DNA of 64,000 nucleotides. It comes from Oryzias latipes (lineage: Eukaryota > Chordata > Actinopteri > Beloniformes > Adrianichthyidae). The notes below the pieces were generated by a model, which saw only the letters and a list, made by a program, of their open reading frames with translations, had not been told where the DNA came from and did no database searches. The stretch lies in assembly GCF_002234675.1 (NCBI RefSeq), contig NC_019879.2, positions 4,212,619 through 4,276,618 on the forward strand, written 5' to 3'. Below, piece after piece: positions 13,300 through 26,394 of the stretch. Position 1 is the first letter of the stretch. Each line of letters starts with the position of its first letter. The translations under genes and the position numbers were made by a program.

Positions 13300-16200
13300 A
13301 ATGGAATCGATTACCTTTTACTTTCGAAGCTGTTGGAGAGGTGCAAAGATTGGGAAGGTTACCAGCCAAATCCCAGACCCGGGATTATTTGAGCACATGG
13401 GAAATAACCACGTGAAAAAAAGGATCCAGTCTTTGGGTGGTGCTATGCTCTGTAAACGGTGCATGCCATTTCTGACTGCCTCTTCTCATGTCCTCACTTG
13501 TCTCTCACCAGTGGACGGTGTCCTGTGACTCAGTCCGATCGCACAGCATTGGTCACCAGGGGTTGATCATCATGAAGCTGAGTGACTATGGAGGCACACT
13601 GCAGAAGAGCAGAATGATGACTGTGTGTCCAGAGACTTTCCTTCTATGGACGGCAGCAATAAAGCTAATTAGTTTTAATCTGTTTATTTCTTTATATCTC
13701 GTTATGTAACAACTACAACCAAATGCACAGAACAAAGCAAGTCTGGGGATTTACGTTATGAATGTCTTCTACAGCCTCTATTTCATTTGAATGTGCACCA
13801 GCTGCTTCGTAATGGTGAAAGTGACTGATTTTAAAGCTTTCCCTCTTCTTTTAACATAAAATATTAATAAGTTGTCTGCAGTAAGAAGCTGTCCAAGGCA
13901 GCTGAACCAAAGCCAGAGATTCAAGTGTGCCAAATTTCTTCTTTAAAATAAAATACAACTGCATCTTACATGACATTTAAATGTTTATCAACCAAATGTA
14001 AGAGTCAAGCTCTTTCTGTTGCTCTATTTTCTTGTAAATGAATGCACCTTTTTTCACTTTAAAAGCATAAATGACCAAATCTTTTACACAAACGGCACAG
14101 ATGGGAGTGTCCGGTTCAGTGGTCTTTAGCGTTCAGGCTCATTTCACTAAATTTTTGTGTGGCAAAGAGCCACATCATTCTAAGATCAAGTGAGATCTAT
14201 CAATTGCCCGTTTCCTCATAGGAAAAAAGGAAAAACATAAAAGGTAATGGGGCCTGAGAAAACACTAACACACTGCATCACCATGACATGTGGGAAGTAG
14301 CCAGACACTGGTGGAGTATCCAAAAATTGTAAAAGAAGAGTAACTTTCAAAAAGAATACTACTCAAGTACCGGGTACGAGGTAAAGAAGAAAGCCACTCT
14401 AGTATAGTATAGAGATTGAGCAGATTAAATACAATTTGGACTTTAGTTTGGTTTGTTGTCAGATCTGTTTTATTGGTTCTGCTTCACATCAGGTTTAAGT
14501 TTCTATTCACAGCTGTTCTAGTTTCAGTAAATGACCCTCACTAAATTTAAATATCTGGTTTTCAGTTCATGCTTGTCATGTCATCGGATTTGTCACATTT
14601 TCCTCCCCTTGGGTCACACTTTGTTGTTGTTTAAGTTTATTTATCAAATGAATTCCTGCCATAAGGTCTCCTACCTTTTGTGTCCTACCTCACCCCCTTC
14701 CTGAATTTTTTGACAGAACTTAATGACCGTGCAAAATTGTTAATGAACTGATGGGGATCTTCCCTTTTAATGCCAACGGGGCTTTCACAAATAAAGTCAA
14801 ACCCCAGTTTTCTTTTCTTTTTTGAGTTAATTATTTAAATTTCTCATGATTTTCAAGGCGAGGCGAACCCAGATGCTGGAACCCAGAATGAAGACAGGCA
14901 AGTGGCAGGGAAGAAATAATTTTTTTTTCCGTGGATGGTTGTGGCGTTGGCTTGGCGAGGTCTGGACTAGACAGTGGCTTGTGGCGTGGCTGGAGGTGTT
15001 AACACAGTTTACGTAGGCCGAGAGGTCTTCGGGTTTTCCCAGGCGGCTTGGAAGAAGGTCCACACTGACGTCACTCGTGAAGTGGTTTTCCTGAGGCAGG
15101 AGAATAAGGTTAGAGCAGGAACGAGAGCATGCTAAGATAACCCATAGCAAGGCAAGACTGGGCTTAGTCACCATAAGGGGCAACGAACTGGCGTTGAATA
15201 CTGGAGCTGGGTCTCCTTTTGAGCAGCAGAGGGTGATGAGCTGAGTGACGACAGCTGGTGGCATTCAGAAGCAGAGCAGAGCTGGAGGGGGAGGAGTCTG
15301 ACAGAGGCACCATGACATAATTAATGTAATTACAATATTATTCTTTTACTAGTATATATTATAAATGATTCAAAAAATGTTTTAAAAAAATATTAACCAG
15401 TCAGTGATGAACAATAAATAAAAAAAATGTATCTAAATAAGTTGACATTGGTACAAGTGATTGCAGTACATTTAATAAAGGAAACAGAACACTGCACATA
15501 CAAATATGTGAGTTATGGGACCAAGTACTAAATCTACTGATCACAACCGACATGAGTACTTTATCTCCTTTTATCAATACTGATGCTGAAGCAGAGATGG
15601 ATCCTAAAGCTGTAATAATAGTTTAAATTGTATAAATTGTATTTAGTAATCCCTCTGTTTAGTAATTTGGGGGGTATTGAGATCAAGGGGTTGGGGACAT
15701 TGTGTGTGTTTTAATAGTTTTCTTTTTTTATAGTTTTTATGTAAAAGGTTATTATTATTTTTTTTTTCACTCTGAGCTAGAAATGCATGAAATGTGTTTT
15801 AAAAAATGGTTTGATTTGGTTTAAATATTTGTAGAATTATTCAACAATAGAAAACGTGCCTTTTTTGTGCGTGTTTAGGCTTTTTTTTAACTGTGGTTTT
15901 GTCACTTTACTAAATCACAAAACATCAACTTTTGTTGCTTTTTCACTACATTACATGCGACAGACTCAAATTAAAAAGTAAAATTGTTATCAGTGCTGTC
16001 AGGTGAACTCTCCAGGTGAGACCTGTATCCAGCAAAAAAAGGTAATTTGATCACAAATCACAGTTGTTGAAAGGGCGAACCGAACCCAACAAAGCAGAGA
16101 AAACACATTCATGCATGTTCCCTGAGTGGCACTAGAGACGCTTTGACTGTGTGAGATGAGACACAGAGGGTTATTTAAAAAGGTGAGGTCAGCTGAAAGG

Positions 16201-16835
16201 GGAAGCTGAGTTATGGGGTTAATAAGGGGAGGAACATTGATGTGTCTCAGTGACAAACCGATAGTTTGGATAAACCGCCCCAACAAAAAAGAAAAAAACA
16301 AACAAACCCAGGGACTATTTTTCTCTATACTTTCCCCTGAAAACAAATCCTGTCTTTTTTCTTTCTTTTTTTTACTTGTAAATTATTCCGTAAATATTAA
16401 AAGTCTGAGAAATGGTAAACATCAAATGTGTTCAGATATAGCAGTAATGTGTGCTTTGACTGTTTTCACAAATTCTTCAACAAAAAGAATCAAGCAAACA
16501 CAACATTTAGCTTTAATAGTTGACGTGTATTTTAAATGGACTATATTCTGCATGGACCACAACGATATAGTTAAGAATACTTTTAGTTCTCTATAGTTCA
16601 TTGTTTGCTGTTTGCTCTGACCCTTCTCCAACCGCCCTCATCCCTGGTCCGGTTCAATTTGATTTCTTTCAGGAGCATCAGAGAGCTGTCCCCTTTTCTT
16701 ATAGGGTTAACTGTTTGTAGTTATTTTGTTCTCATTTTGTCCAAGAACTGTGTGTTGAATATTTTTATTTTTCTGATTTAGGTTTGTTTTAGTTCTGCTG
16801 TAGTTTTGATAACTGCTTACATAAAGTTTGGGTTA
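13300..16835. other. Intergenic DNA without recognised genes
   Basis: No conserved coding exons seen. A minus-strand open frame at 14827-15264 is proline- and serine-rich without domain features and probably belongs to an unclassified repeat (about 14820-15310, relatively GC-rich against AT-rich flanks). The remainder is AT-rich simple sequence. Confidence 0.4.
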
Positions 16836-16837
16836 CT

Positions 16838-16965
16838 AACCCTTCTGCTAGCGTATGGGGTCCAGATGACCCCACCCTTACATTGACGTGTTCAAAGGTT
16901 CAGCGCACAGTCTTGTAGGGTCCAGATGACCCAACTCCCAACTACCTCAGAGCCCCTCACACCCC
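16838..16965 (-). repeat. Short copy of the CCCTTGTGCTATC terminal-inverted repeat family, hAT site empty
   Basis: taacccttctgctagcgtatggggtc, a ccagatgacccc block, attgacgtgttc and gttcagcgcacagtc follow in order. They read as the reverse complement of the end and start of the longer copies at about 60907-61307 and 63220-63868, joined by an internal deletion. At the point where those copies carry inserted hAT elements this copy reads straight through (cctacaagactgtgcgc on the reverse strand). Confidence 0.55.
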
Positions 16966-16979
16966 AAACGTAACGTTAC

Positions 16980-17290
16980 TGGTGCAGCAAAAATATTGGA
17001 GCTATCCATGTCCGCTCAGACGAGGAAAACAAAGACGTACATGGATCTATTTGTCTACAATGCATCAGAATTGAGCGTAGCGAGGAGCCTGAGGGTTGCT
17101 ATAGTAACGTCACACTTACAAGCTTTATCCAGCAGATCTTTTCATCTGCACCTGATTGACAACAATTTGAATACCCAGATATTCAATTTTAGTCTCAGAT
17201 TTCTTTATATCTGTCCTCCATAATGAAAGAAATGCCACAAGAAGATGTTAAAAACTCCAAGAACACAATTTTCATTGGAGGGGGTCTTCA
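16980..17290. repeat. Dispersed repeat family A, copy 1
   Basis: It shares blocks such as atattggagc, cagacgaggaaaacaaag, atacatcagaa-like sequence, a late tttctttatat segment and a final gggtctt with the copies at about 23325-23785 and 50325-50925. Probably a non-autonomous DNA transposon; no coding capacity. Confidence 0.55.
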
Positions 17291-18939
17291 GTGTGATTAT
17301 TCCCCAAGTCTATAAAAGTCAAAATTTTTAGAGATTTGTGCTCTAAAGTGCATCTTTGCATGTTGCTTTTTTGCAGCCCCCCTTTTTTTTGGTTTTGGTT
17401 GAAGTTTCTGACAAGCTCTTTTGCATCCGGATCCTCCACAAACCACAAAGCATGATTTTTTTTCCAGAAAAACTTTTAAAAGATTCAGATCTTCCATATG
17501 AGACCCACTATATTGCCAAAGTGCATGATATTCTGAACCTGTGACCATGAAACAGAACAGAACATCTGAAACTACTGGCATTAAAAAACAAGTTATGAAA
17601 GTTGTACTTTAGATGATTTTGCCAAACCTCCACATTGTTGTTACATCACCCAAAACAGACAAATAAATAACTCTATAAGTACAGCAAGTACATAAACTTC
17701 AGCATCACAATAAACAAAAAAAACTAAATAACTTGATAGTTTTTAGTAACACTTTGCACAATTTCTCCACTATACAAATTCAGTTGAATAGTTCCTAAAT
17801 AATGTAATGATATCCTCTGGAAAAAAAAAAGGAAAGTTATTTTATCATTTGTGTGCACAGGTGAAGAATGGACCCATTGAGTTGTAGATATCTAAATCTC
17901 CAGGGATTAAAATGCCATTTAAAAGTAAAATGTTGACCCAAAAGGACATCTTTTGACATTTTCCCTGTTTCTGCTTTTGTTTTGTTCTTATCGCGAAATG
18001 GTTGTTGTGGAGCCTGTTGCGTTTATTTGCACATTAAGTGTAATGAAGCTGCAACAGTTCGATAATCAGGCTAGATTGTGGCTTCAAATCAAATTACACA
18101 CAAAGAGAGACAACAATCAAGAGTCGTCTAACATGAGAAAACCACAACACACTCAAGAGACGAGACAGCTGCTGCTTCAGCTAACCAATCAGTCCTAAAG
18201 GCTGCAGAGAAAACCACCAAACTGCAGGACATCTTCACATCTTCCCACATTGCAGCTGAGCGCATCCCAAGCCTCTGCAGAGCCGCCGCCAGCGTGAAGC
18301 TATGTCACTACCGGGAGAGCCATCAGTTGCCTGGCAAACTCAATCTTTGCCGAGGAATATATGGTGGCTCACGTTGCCAAGAGGGACTGATGCTAATATT
18401 GTAGCAAGATGTGTTGTTAGTATGAGATCTGATGAGAGGAAGGCAGAAAAGTGGAGCTGTTAAAGCAGATTTATAAAGCTTTTGGGTTTTTCTTATAGGG
18501 AAATACTGCCACACATTTGATTTTGAACAACTTGGGCAAAATTCATATGCAGTAGGTTTAAGCGTAAAGTCAAAGTTTAAAGGATTTTGATCTAAAGTGT
18601 TATTGTTTAAAATAATGAATTCATATTTTTCTTTTATTGTAGTCAATTAAGTGCTGGTTGCATTGTATTTAGAGTTTGTCCATAGGGCGGATGTGGAATT
18701 CAGGAATTCCGAGGAATTAAGGAATTAAGGTCTTTTTAAAAGCAAAGAGTATAAACAAACTAGACAAAAAAAAGGACAGCGATATGACAAAAACGTCCTG
18801 AATCACAATTGACTGTATAGGAGAATGACTCAGGACAGAAGAAAAATTTCAAAATAAAACAGGAATTTACAAATGGATATTACATTTCATGGAGAAACGT
18901 AAAATGTTTTGCTGAAACTAAACAGAACCTAAAAAACTA

Positions 18940-19570
18940 TGGACAAACTGCTTTTTCTTTTTCTTCTTCTTCTTCTTCCGCCTGTCACTCCGGTTGGGAC
19001 ATAGTCCGCAAACAAAAGCTCTCCAGGCAGAGCGGTCTTGGGCGAGTTGGTCCAGCTGTCCCCCACGTTTTCCCCATGCTATTGGCCCCTGCTTCCAGAT
19101 CTCGGCGCCACGTACTCCTAGGTCTCCCTCCTTTTTTTTTCCCCTTGGGGATTCCATCTCACCGCCTGCCTTGTAGTGCTAGCTGCAGGTTTTCCCAGGG
19201 TGTGGCCAATCCATCGCCATCGTCTTTTGGAGACGTCTTCTCCTACTGGTTGCTGCTCCGTCCTGCTCCCATAACTCTTGGTTGCTGATGATGTTGGGCC
19301 AGCGCACCTCCAGGATTCTTCTGAGATGAAGGTCTGGAGTTTCTTCATCAGCTTAGTGGTAGTCCGTAGAGTAGTATGGGTTAAAGATCCTTATCTTGAG
19401 CTTGAGAGTCAGATCTGTTGCTCCCCGTATGTTCTTCAGCTGATGGAATGCAGCTCTTGCCTCAGCGGTGCGTACTTTGACGTCCGGGTCAGTTCCTCCC
19501 GGCTTGTCGACGGTGCTAGCAAGATAGGTGAAGTTTTCTGCCTCTTGACAAACTGCAGCTTTGTTAAAAA
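18940..19570 (-). mobile_element. LINE 3' ORF fragment (RTE-like tail)
   Basis: Minus-strand frames spell a LINE C-terminus across frameshifts: RRRRWIGHTLGK-like sequence, WNPQGEKKRRET, then LDQLAQDRSAWRAFVCGLCP. These match the usual W-x-GH, TPEGKRKRGRP and AQDRxxWRxxVxALCP blocks of fish LINEs. The end nearest 18955 is a run of ttc repeats, the complement of a GAA-rich 3' tail. Frameshifts make it inactive. Confidence 0.6.
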
Positions 19571-20302
19571 TAGGAAATGACTAAAGGTCACATGATAGTA
19601 GCTTGTTTAATGAATTCATCTGTGATGAATCCAGATAATATATAACTTAAATGATCATTTTATAAATGTACTATCTTGAGAAGTAAATACAAATTATTTG
19701 TTACGTTGTGAGGAACACCCTCGGATGCTGAGGGAAAAGGATGCTTTTGTCATCAGAAGTTCAAATTTAAACAACTATTTCAAGTCATGGAGGCTAAATA
19801 AGCATAAGGCAAATTGTTTGTTTGCAAAATAACAACAAAGAAGATCATTTATTGGTCTTTGCTTGTATTATTACAAATTTCCTAGTACCAGCAATTTTAT
19901 TGTTGACTGGGAACCAGCCTTAGTGGGGAGTAAACTGCCATGCAGTTAGGTTCTTGTAAGGGTTGAAGAAAACACGCAAGTGCAGAGTTCAACAAACTTA
20001 CCAATGAGGGGATTTTAGGTGTTTTCTTATGATTCATGTTAGTTATCTGAAACTTTGTGCCAAAAAAAACTGTTGCTAAATTTTCCTTTGTGTTTTTAGG
20101 TAGAGCTTTTTTCTAAATGTGTCTCGTGTTCATAATCAGGTTTAAGGTAACTAATCTTTACACACAGATGCTTTATTTTTGTTTATTGTCTTTAGTAGAC
20201 TGTAATAAGTTGATCTGAGTCAGATTCTCTGTCTTGTGACCCTTTTTGAACTGTTGGTTTTAGCCCATTCTAGCTCAGTTTTTACCAATGCCCTTTATTT
20301 AA

Positions 20303-20350
20303 CTATTATTATTATTATTGTTGTTGTTATTATTATTATTATTGTTATTG
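20303..20350 (+). repeat. (ATT)n/(GTT)n microsatellite
   Basis: Sixteen trinucleotides alternate between ATT and GTT runs. The hydrophobic open frame across it is an artefact. Confidence 0.9.
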
Positions 20351-21798
20351 TCTGCCTTTGGACTTTCCCATTTAATGCAGCCAGTACAATCTGGATAATT
20401 TATGGGTGGGTACTTTAACTTCAACATACAGATATAAACTTAACCCTAATAAATAATATTTGTAACAAAACCTATGGAGAAATATGTAAATAGTAAAATA
20501 ACTCTGTGTCTCTCTGTAATCTGAGTGAAAATCTGAATGCACCACCAATAGTTATCAAAACACTGCACTGTTTACACTCTTAAACTTAATATTACAGATT
20601 TAATAAAAAGATAAAAAAAAAAACTTTTTCTAAGCAGGAAAAACACCTAAAATCATATTGGAAAAAAAGATTCAATTTACTATAAACGGATCTGGTTAAT
20701 GGGATACTTTAGTTTTACTGTTCTTGACAATATTTAAGTGTATTTCAAAGATGATTCTCGGTCATTTCACTCTGTTAGCCATAAGGTACATAATGTTTAA
20801 ACGTTCTTTCTGCTCCTCATTTGAGACTCTTGATGACCACAGGTAAACATTGACACAGACACGTCTTTTTATGATATTTTGGACAGGCACCACATGACAA
20901 GCACCATAATTGTTCTCCAAAATGGACTAAAAGCATAGTAATGTGAGCAGGTCATGCTTCAGTAAAGCTTGGGAATAAAGACTGAGTATTCGCAGAGGCA
21001 GACTGAATACCTGGAATCCTAAATCACAGCAAGAATCTGGTGCATCTTCATGGAATACTGACAGAACTGTTTGTGTAGGCAAAGCTAAAGTGAAAGATTA
21101 GAAGAGTGGTAGTCAAATCTTAACTTGTCCTATACTTGTGAAGTACCTATTCTCTACAGCCTGCCTGTAACTCTATTTAATGAGTAACAAATGAATAAAT
21201 ACTGTCAACATGTGTTATTTGAGTTTAAAATGGTCACAAAAGCAACAAAAGCTTGTTTCAACCAAAGAAACACAGCGATCAGATGGAAAGTAAGCAGAAA
21301 GAAATGGAAGCATGAAGAGGTATGTTAAGCTTTTTACATTCATAAAGTCTATCTATTTTGAAAAGATACAAGTTTTTGCATCATTCATTTGCTCAATGTG
21401 TTGTGCTGCTGTCAAGAACCTTTGAATCTTGAATATTTGAAGGACCAGAGTTAGAAAAGGGTTGTTGTTTTTTTAAATCAAAACAACATCAAACAACAAT
21501 GAAGCAAACCAACAGTTGTGTTTTGGTGAATGAGAATGGTTTTGTTCCTCTGCATTTGAGTACTCCACTGCGTCCTCCCTGACAGAATGACCTGACCACT
21601 CTGTACCCAACAGGAGACTCTTTGCAGCTCTTATTCCACTCGCTGCAGTCTGCATCGTGCCGGTCCAGGTCCAGCTCAGCCTGCAGACCCCTGCTTTTTT
21701 CTGCTTGACTGTTCTGGGGAAACACTCCTGCTCTGCTTGCCTTATAGCTGAGGGAATGGCGAGCGATGCTCTTCTTCTGTTTCTCTGTTCCTATAGAG

Positions 21799-21980
21799 CA
21801 AGGGTGCCCAAATCCAGGCCTCAAGGGCCGGCCTCCTGCTGGTTTTCAAGAAATCTCGCCTTATCTGCTGCTGATTATCGGGTTCAGGTGTGTTTAGCCA
21901 AAAAGAAGCTTCATTGGCAGATTGGTTGGAAACCATGTAGGACACCGGCTCTCAAGGCCTGGATTTATAAAATACCTCTG
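21799..21980. mobile_element. hAT MITE with perfect 8 bp target duplication
   Basis: A 182 bp element begins CAAGGGTGCCCAAATCCAGG and ends GGATTTATAAAATACCTCTG. It is bounded on both sides by the same 8 bases, ctatagag (21791-21798 and 21981-21988). The 8 bp duplication, short inverted ends and lack of an ORF mark a non-autonomous hAT element. Confidence 0.85.
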
Positions 21981-22042
21981 CTATAGAGAGACTCTTCTTC
22001 TTCGAATAGTGTCCGGCAGGCTGTACACTAGGATGTGTAATG

Positions 22043-22060
22043 CCCCCCCCCCCCCCCCCC
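22043..22060 (+). repeat. Poly-C tract (18 bases)
   Basis: An uninterrupted run of 18 C just after the hAT MITE. Similar tracts occur near 32490, 37452, 37505 and 50996. Prone to sequencing length error. Confidence 0.95.
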
Positions 22061-22099
22061 ACAGGTGTTCCTTAGAATTTAATCAAATCTTATGATATA

Positions 22100-23320
22100 G
22101 ACCAGTTTGACGGAGGAAATGAATGACGATTCGTCGAACTCGTACATCAGAAACACATACAGACTGAAATGAAAAGGTAGAAATATTCCAATCACTGAGC
22201 CGTTCACAGAAATAAATAAATAATATATATGTATATATATAAAACCATAACAATATTTTATTTTTGTGCTCTAAAGTGTTAAATCTTTTTCAGCAACACA
22301 CGTATGGGAAGAAAAATATATGTGTGTAAATAGTTATCACATACATACAGTGAAAAAAGATTCAAAATAAAAAGAATACCAGCATTTTCTTTAGAGATTA
22401 TTAAGTCTCATATGATCATCTTTAATTCATGCATCAATTATCCAACAATGTGAATTCCATCTGAGTCACTGATAAAGAGTTTTTCAATGAAAAATTCAAC
22501 CTCTGCCTTCATTTACCCTAAATCCCCGAACTCAACAGGTGTCGACGTTGGATTAACATCTGACAGTAGCTCTGCCATCTATCCAGCTGAATAAGACTAC
22601 AGTTTATTCTGTCAATCATGGATATTCATGCATTTTTATTTTTATTTTGCTGTGCATGTGAAAAATTAGCGCAGAAACAGGATTATGTACTGTGAGTTCA
22701 TCATATAAAGTGTATTAGTTATTTTGATAATATAGTTTAATATTGCAGTACTGAATCTTATTGTTGAAAAACAAATGGCTTCTTGATTCTCCACGCGGAA
22801 GGAAGGACGAGCATACATTTACCGTTAAGACGTGGTGGACCATCAAAAACGATTATCTCGCCGTAATCCAACACGTGTGTGATGAGTTTGAATTTTCTGT
22901 GGTGGAAGATTTTCAAATGATTCCCGTAAACAACAAGGATGAGTCATGGAGGAAAAACACGGGCTGTTTGCATCGTAGGAGTGCCTCTGCCTCTCTCTAG
23001 AACATTAGCCAGCAGTACATGAAACATGAGGAAGGCTTCACTTAAAGATTATCCTGCTGGAAGTGGCACAGTGCCACATGTCAGAGATGGATATTTGCAG
23101 AAATACTGATTTTGATTCACCTGTTCACGACTCATTTTTATGTACAAGCTAACATCATTCGATGAATTGTCTGTTAGTTTAAAAAAAATCTATTTGATCT
23201 GGTAATGCGCAATTTTCAGAATAACAAACTAAAGAAAAAGGTGAAAGTTTGAGTTACATTAACAACTAAGCGAAAGCCTTGAAGGAAATTGATCAACTGA
23301 TTTGAAATGTATTTTCCTCA
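22100..23320. other. Intergenic DNA without recognised genes
   Basis: AT-rich with a (TA)n-like stretch near 22220-22240. A plus-strand frame at 22761-23000 has mixed composition but no start context, splice sites or family resemblance that I can support as a gene. Confidence 0.4.
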
Positions 23321-23324
23321 AAAG

Positions 23325-23785
23325 GTTAAATACCCACTCTGATCATGAAAAGCGTTCTCAGTGGTTTTTTGAGTATGAATCATAAAACCTGTGTTGGAGG
23401 ACATAGTTTCTGCAGAGCAGAAAAATTACAACCCCCAAACTAACATTGGCAGTGCAACAGAAATGGCACGCAGTGCTACAGTTCTGAGCCAGGCGCCAGT
23501 TGGGACGAGGAAAACTAAGTTGAACCTGGATCCAGTCGTCTATAAGTGGATGCAACACAATGGAGCAAAACAAAAAAAGAAGGAGCATCTGGCCCACTCA
23601 GCGTATTTTCTACCTAACAAATACACTCTTTTTCCAGCAATCATTTTCTTCTGCTCCTGATTTACAACAATATGAATAAAGAAACACCCAAAACTTCAAT
23701 TAAAGGTTCATTTTCTTTATAAATGTCCTCCATCATCAGAAAAGTGCAGCAAGAACAAAACAATTTTACATTGGAAAGGGTCGTT
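23325..23785. repeat. Dispersed repeat family A, copy 2
   Basis: Opens taaatacccactctgatcat, then carries gacatagtttctgcagagcag, an internal acgaggaaaactaag block, and closes ttggaaagggtcgtta. The same order of blocks is found at 50325-50925 (fullest copy), 16980-17290 and 56965-57130. No protein-coding potential. Confidence 0.6.
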
Positions 23786-24060
23786 ACACAAAATCTATTT
23801 TTCATCAATTGATGCACTTTCAAAGTTTGGGGATCAGAAATTAAAGTCAGTTCTTAACTTATGTTAATTGCATATACAGCGATTATAATTATAAAGATGT
23901 TGCTCTTACCAATTAAAAACTAATAAATAAATTATTTAAATTATTTTGGAAGGTGATTTCTAACAATTTCTCCATATAAATAAAAAAATAAAATGTTTCT
24001 TAAGGTAATGTAAACAGCAAACATAAACATACAATGGTAGTCCATTGTAAGCAAAAATAT

Positions 24061-25232
24061 CTATCCATCCATCCATCCATCCATCCATGCATCCATCCAT
24101 CCATCCATCCATGCCTCCATGCCTCCATGCATCCATCCATCCATCCATCCATCCATGCATCCATCCATCCATCCATCCATGCATCCATCCATCCATGCAT
24201 CCATCCATCCATCCATCCATCCATGCCTCCATGCCTCCATGCCTCCATGCCTCCATCCATCCATGCATCCATGCATCCATCCATCCATGCATCCATCCAT
24301 CCATCCATCCATCCATCCATCCATCCATCCATCCATCCATCCATCCATCCATGCATCCATCCATCCATCCATCCATCCATGCATCCATCCATCCATCCAT
24401 TTATGCATCCATCCATGCATCCATGCATCCATCCATCCATGCATCCATCCATCCATCCATCCATCCATCCATCCATCCATTTATGCATCCATCCATGCAT
24501 CCATGCATCCATGCATCCATCCATCCATGCATCCATCCATCCATCCGTCCATCCATGCCTCCATGCATCCATCCATCCATCCATCCATCCATGCATCCAT
24601 CCATCCATCCATCCATCCATCCATCCATCCATCCATTTATGCATCCATGCATCCATCCATCCATCCATGCATCCATGCATCCATCCATCCATCCATTTAT
24701 GCATCCATCCATCCATGCATCCATCCATCCATCCATGCATCCATGCATCCATCCATCCATCGATCCATCCATCCATGCATCCATCCATCCATCCATGCAT
24801 CCATCCATCCATGCATCCATCCATCCATCCATGCATCCATCCATCCATCCATCCATCCATCCATCCATCCATCCATCCATCCATCCATCCATGCATCCAT
24901 CCATCCATCCATCCATTTATGCATCCATCCATGAATCCATCCATCCATGCATCCATCCATCCATCCATCCATCCATTTATGCATCCATCCATGCATCCAT
25001 CCATCCATCCATGCATCCATCCATCCATCCATCCATCCATCCATCCATCCATCCATCCATGCATCCATCCATCCATCCATCCATTTATGCATCCATCCAT
25101 CCATCCATCCATCCATTTATGCATCCATCCATGCATCCATGCATGCATCCATCCATCCATCCATTTATGCATCCATCCATGCATCCATCCATCCATCCAT
25201 GCATCCATCCATCCATTTATGCATCCATCCAT

Positions 25233-25268
<36 letters not shown>

Positions 25269-26033
25269 CCATGCATCCATCCATGCATCCATCCATGCAT
25301 CCATCCATCCATCCATCCACCCATGCATGCATGCATCCATCCATCCATTTATGCATCCATCCATGCATCCATCTATCCATCCATCCATCCATCCATCCAT
25401 GCATCCATCCATCCATGCATTCATCCATCCATCCATGCATCCATCCATCCATCCATCCATCCATGCATCCATCCATCCATCCATCCATCCATGCATCCAT
25501 CCATGCATCCATCCATCCATCCATCCATCCATCCACCTATGCATGCATGCATCCATCCATCCATTTATGCATCCATCCATGCATCCATCTATCCATCCAT
25601 CCATGCATCCATCCATCCATGCATCCATCTATGCATTCATCCATCCATCCATGCATCCATCCATCCATCCATCCATCCATGCATCCATCCATCCATCCAT
25701 CCATCCATCCATGCATCCATCCATGCATCCATCCATCCATCCACCTATGCATGCATGCATCCATCCATCCATTTATGCATCCATCCATGCATCCATCTAT
25801 CCATCCATCCATGCATCCATCCATCCATGCATCCATCTATGCATCCATCCATGCATCCATCCATCCATCCATCCATCCATCCATCCATCCATCCATCCAT
25901 CCATCCATCCATCCATCCATCCATCCATCCATGCATCCATCCATCCATGCATCCATCCATCCATCCATCCATCCATGCATCCATCCATGCATGCATCCAT
26001 CCATCCATTTATGCATCCATCCATCCATCCATG
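24061..26033. repeat. (CCAT)n tetranucleotide array with GCAT/TTTATGCAT interruptions and higher-order units
   Basis: About 1.97 kb is built almost wholly of ATCC units, with GCAT substitutions and recurring variants tttatgcat, gcctccat, ctatccat and cacctatgcatgcatgcat. The marker cac(c/c)tatgcatgcatgcat followed by three CCAT and tttatgcat recurs near 25317, 25533 and 25741. The spacings are 216 and 208 bases, both multiples of four, so blocks of 52-54 units have been duplicated. Neither ATCC nor GGAT repeats contain stops in most frames, which creates very long artificial open frames on both strands. Collapsed or misassembled repeats are likely at this length. Confidence 0.97.
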
Positions 26034-26165
26034 TGCTTATCCTTTACCGGGTCCTGTACCGATGCCCAGATTTCCCTCGTCCCGGCCACTTCCTCCAGCT
26101 CCTCTGAGGGGACCCCATTCCTATTCTCTCCAGCGTGTCCTGGGTCTTTCCCGGGGCCTCCTTCT
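26034..26165 (-). mobile_element. LINE-derived segment adjoining the (CCAT)n array
   Basis: cttatcctttaccgggtcct, gatgcccagatttccctc, ccggccacttcctccagctc, ctccagcgtgtcctggg and ggggcctcc follow in order. This is a widespread teleost LINE segment (from memory), typically bounded by a short (CCAT)n tail. It suggests the neighbouring array grew from that tail. Clade not certain. Confidence 0.5.
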
Positions 26166-26394
26166 AAATATGTTATCATTTTTAACAACCAATAACCAAA
26201 TAATAATTTCTTCAAACATCTTGATTTGAGGTCATAAAGGAAAAACTTTGAAGCATCTAAGCTGTGCGTCATGAGGTCATGATCTATTTCTCTTTCAAAC
26301 TATAACAATGTCCCTGACCCAAGCGCGCACGGCAGACCCAGTGCTCCCATTCCCCTCAACTCTAATGGGTGGACTGGTGATGCGCGCGCGGGGG

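Noticed and set aside
22761-23000. 79-codon plus-strand frame as a small gene
   Set aside because: No splice context, no conserved motif, no promoter elements, and not clearly outside chance length for this composition.
1700-26000. A chst10 gene between lonrf2 and nms
   Set aside because: I looked for sulfotransferase-like exons in the open frames and saw none; the conserved frames here belong to LINE reverse transcriptases.
24000-26229. Very long open frames on both strands (up to 731 codons) rich in His-Pro-Ser-Ile or Met-Asp-Gly-Trp
   Set aside because: They are a consequence of the (CCAT)n array, whose repeat units lack stop codons in most frames. There is no promoter, splice or domain evidence, and opposite strands are equally open.
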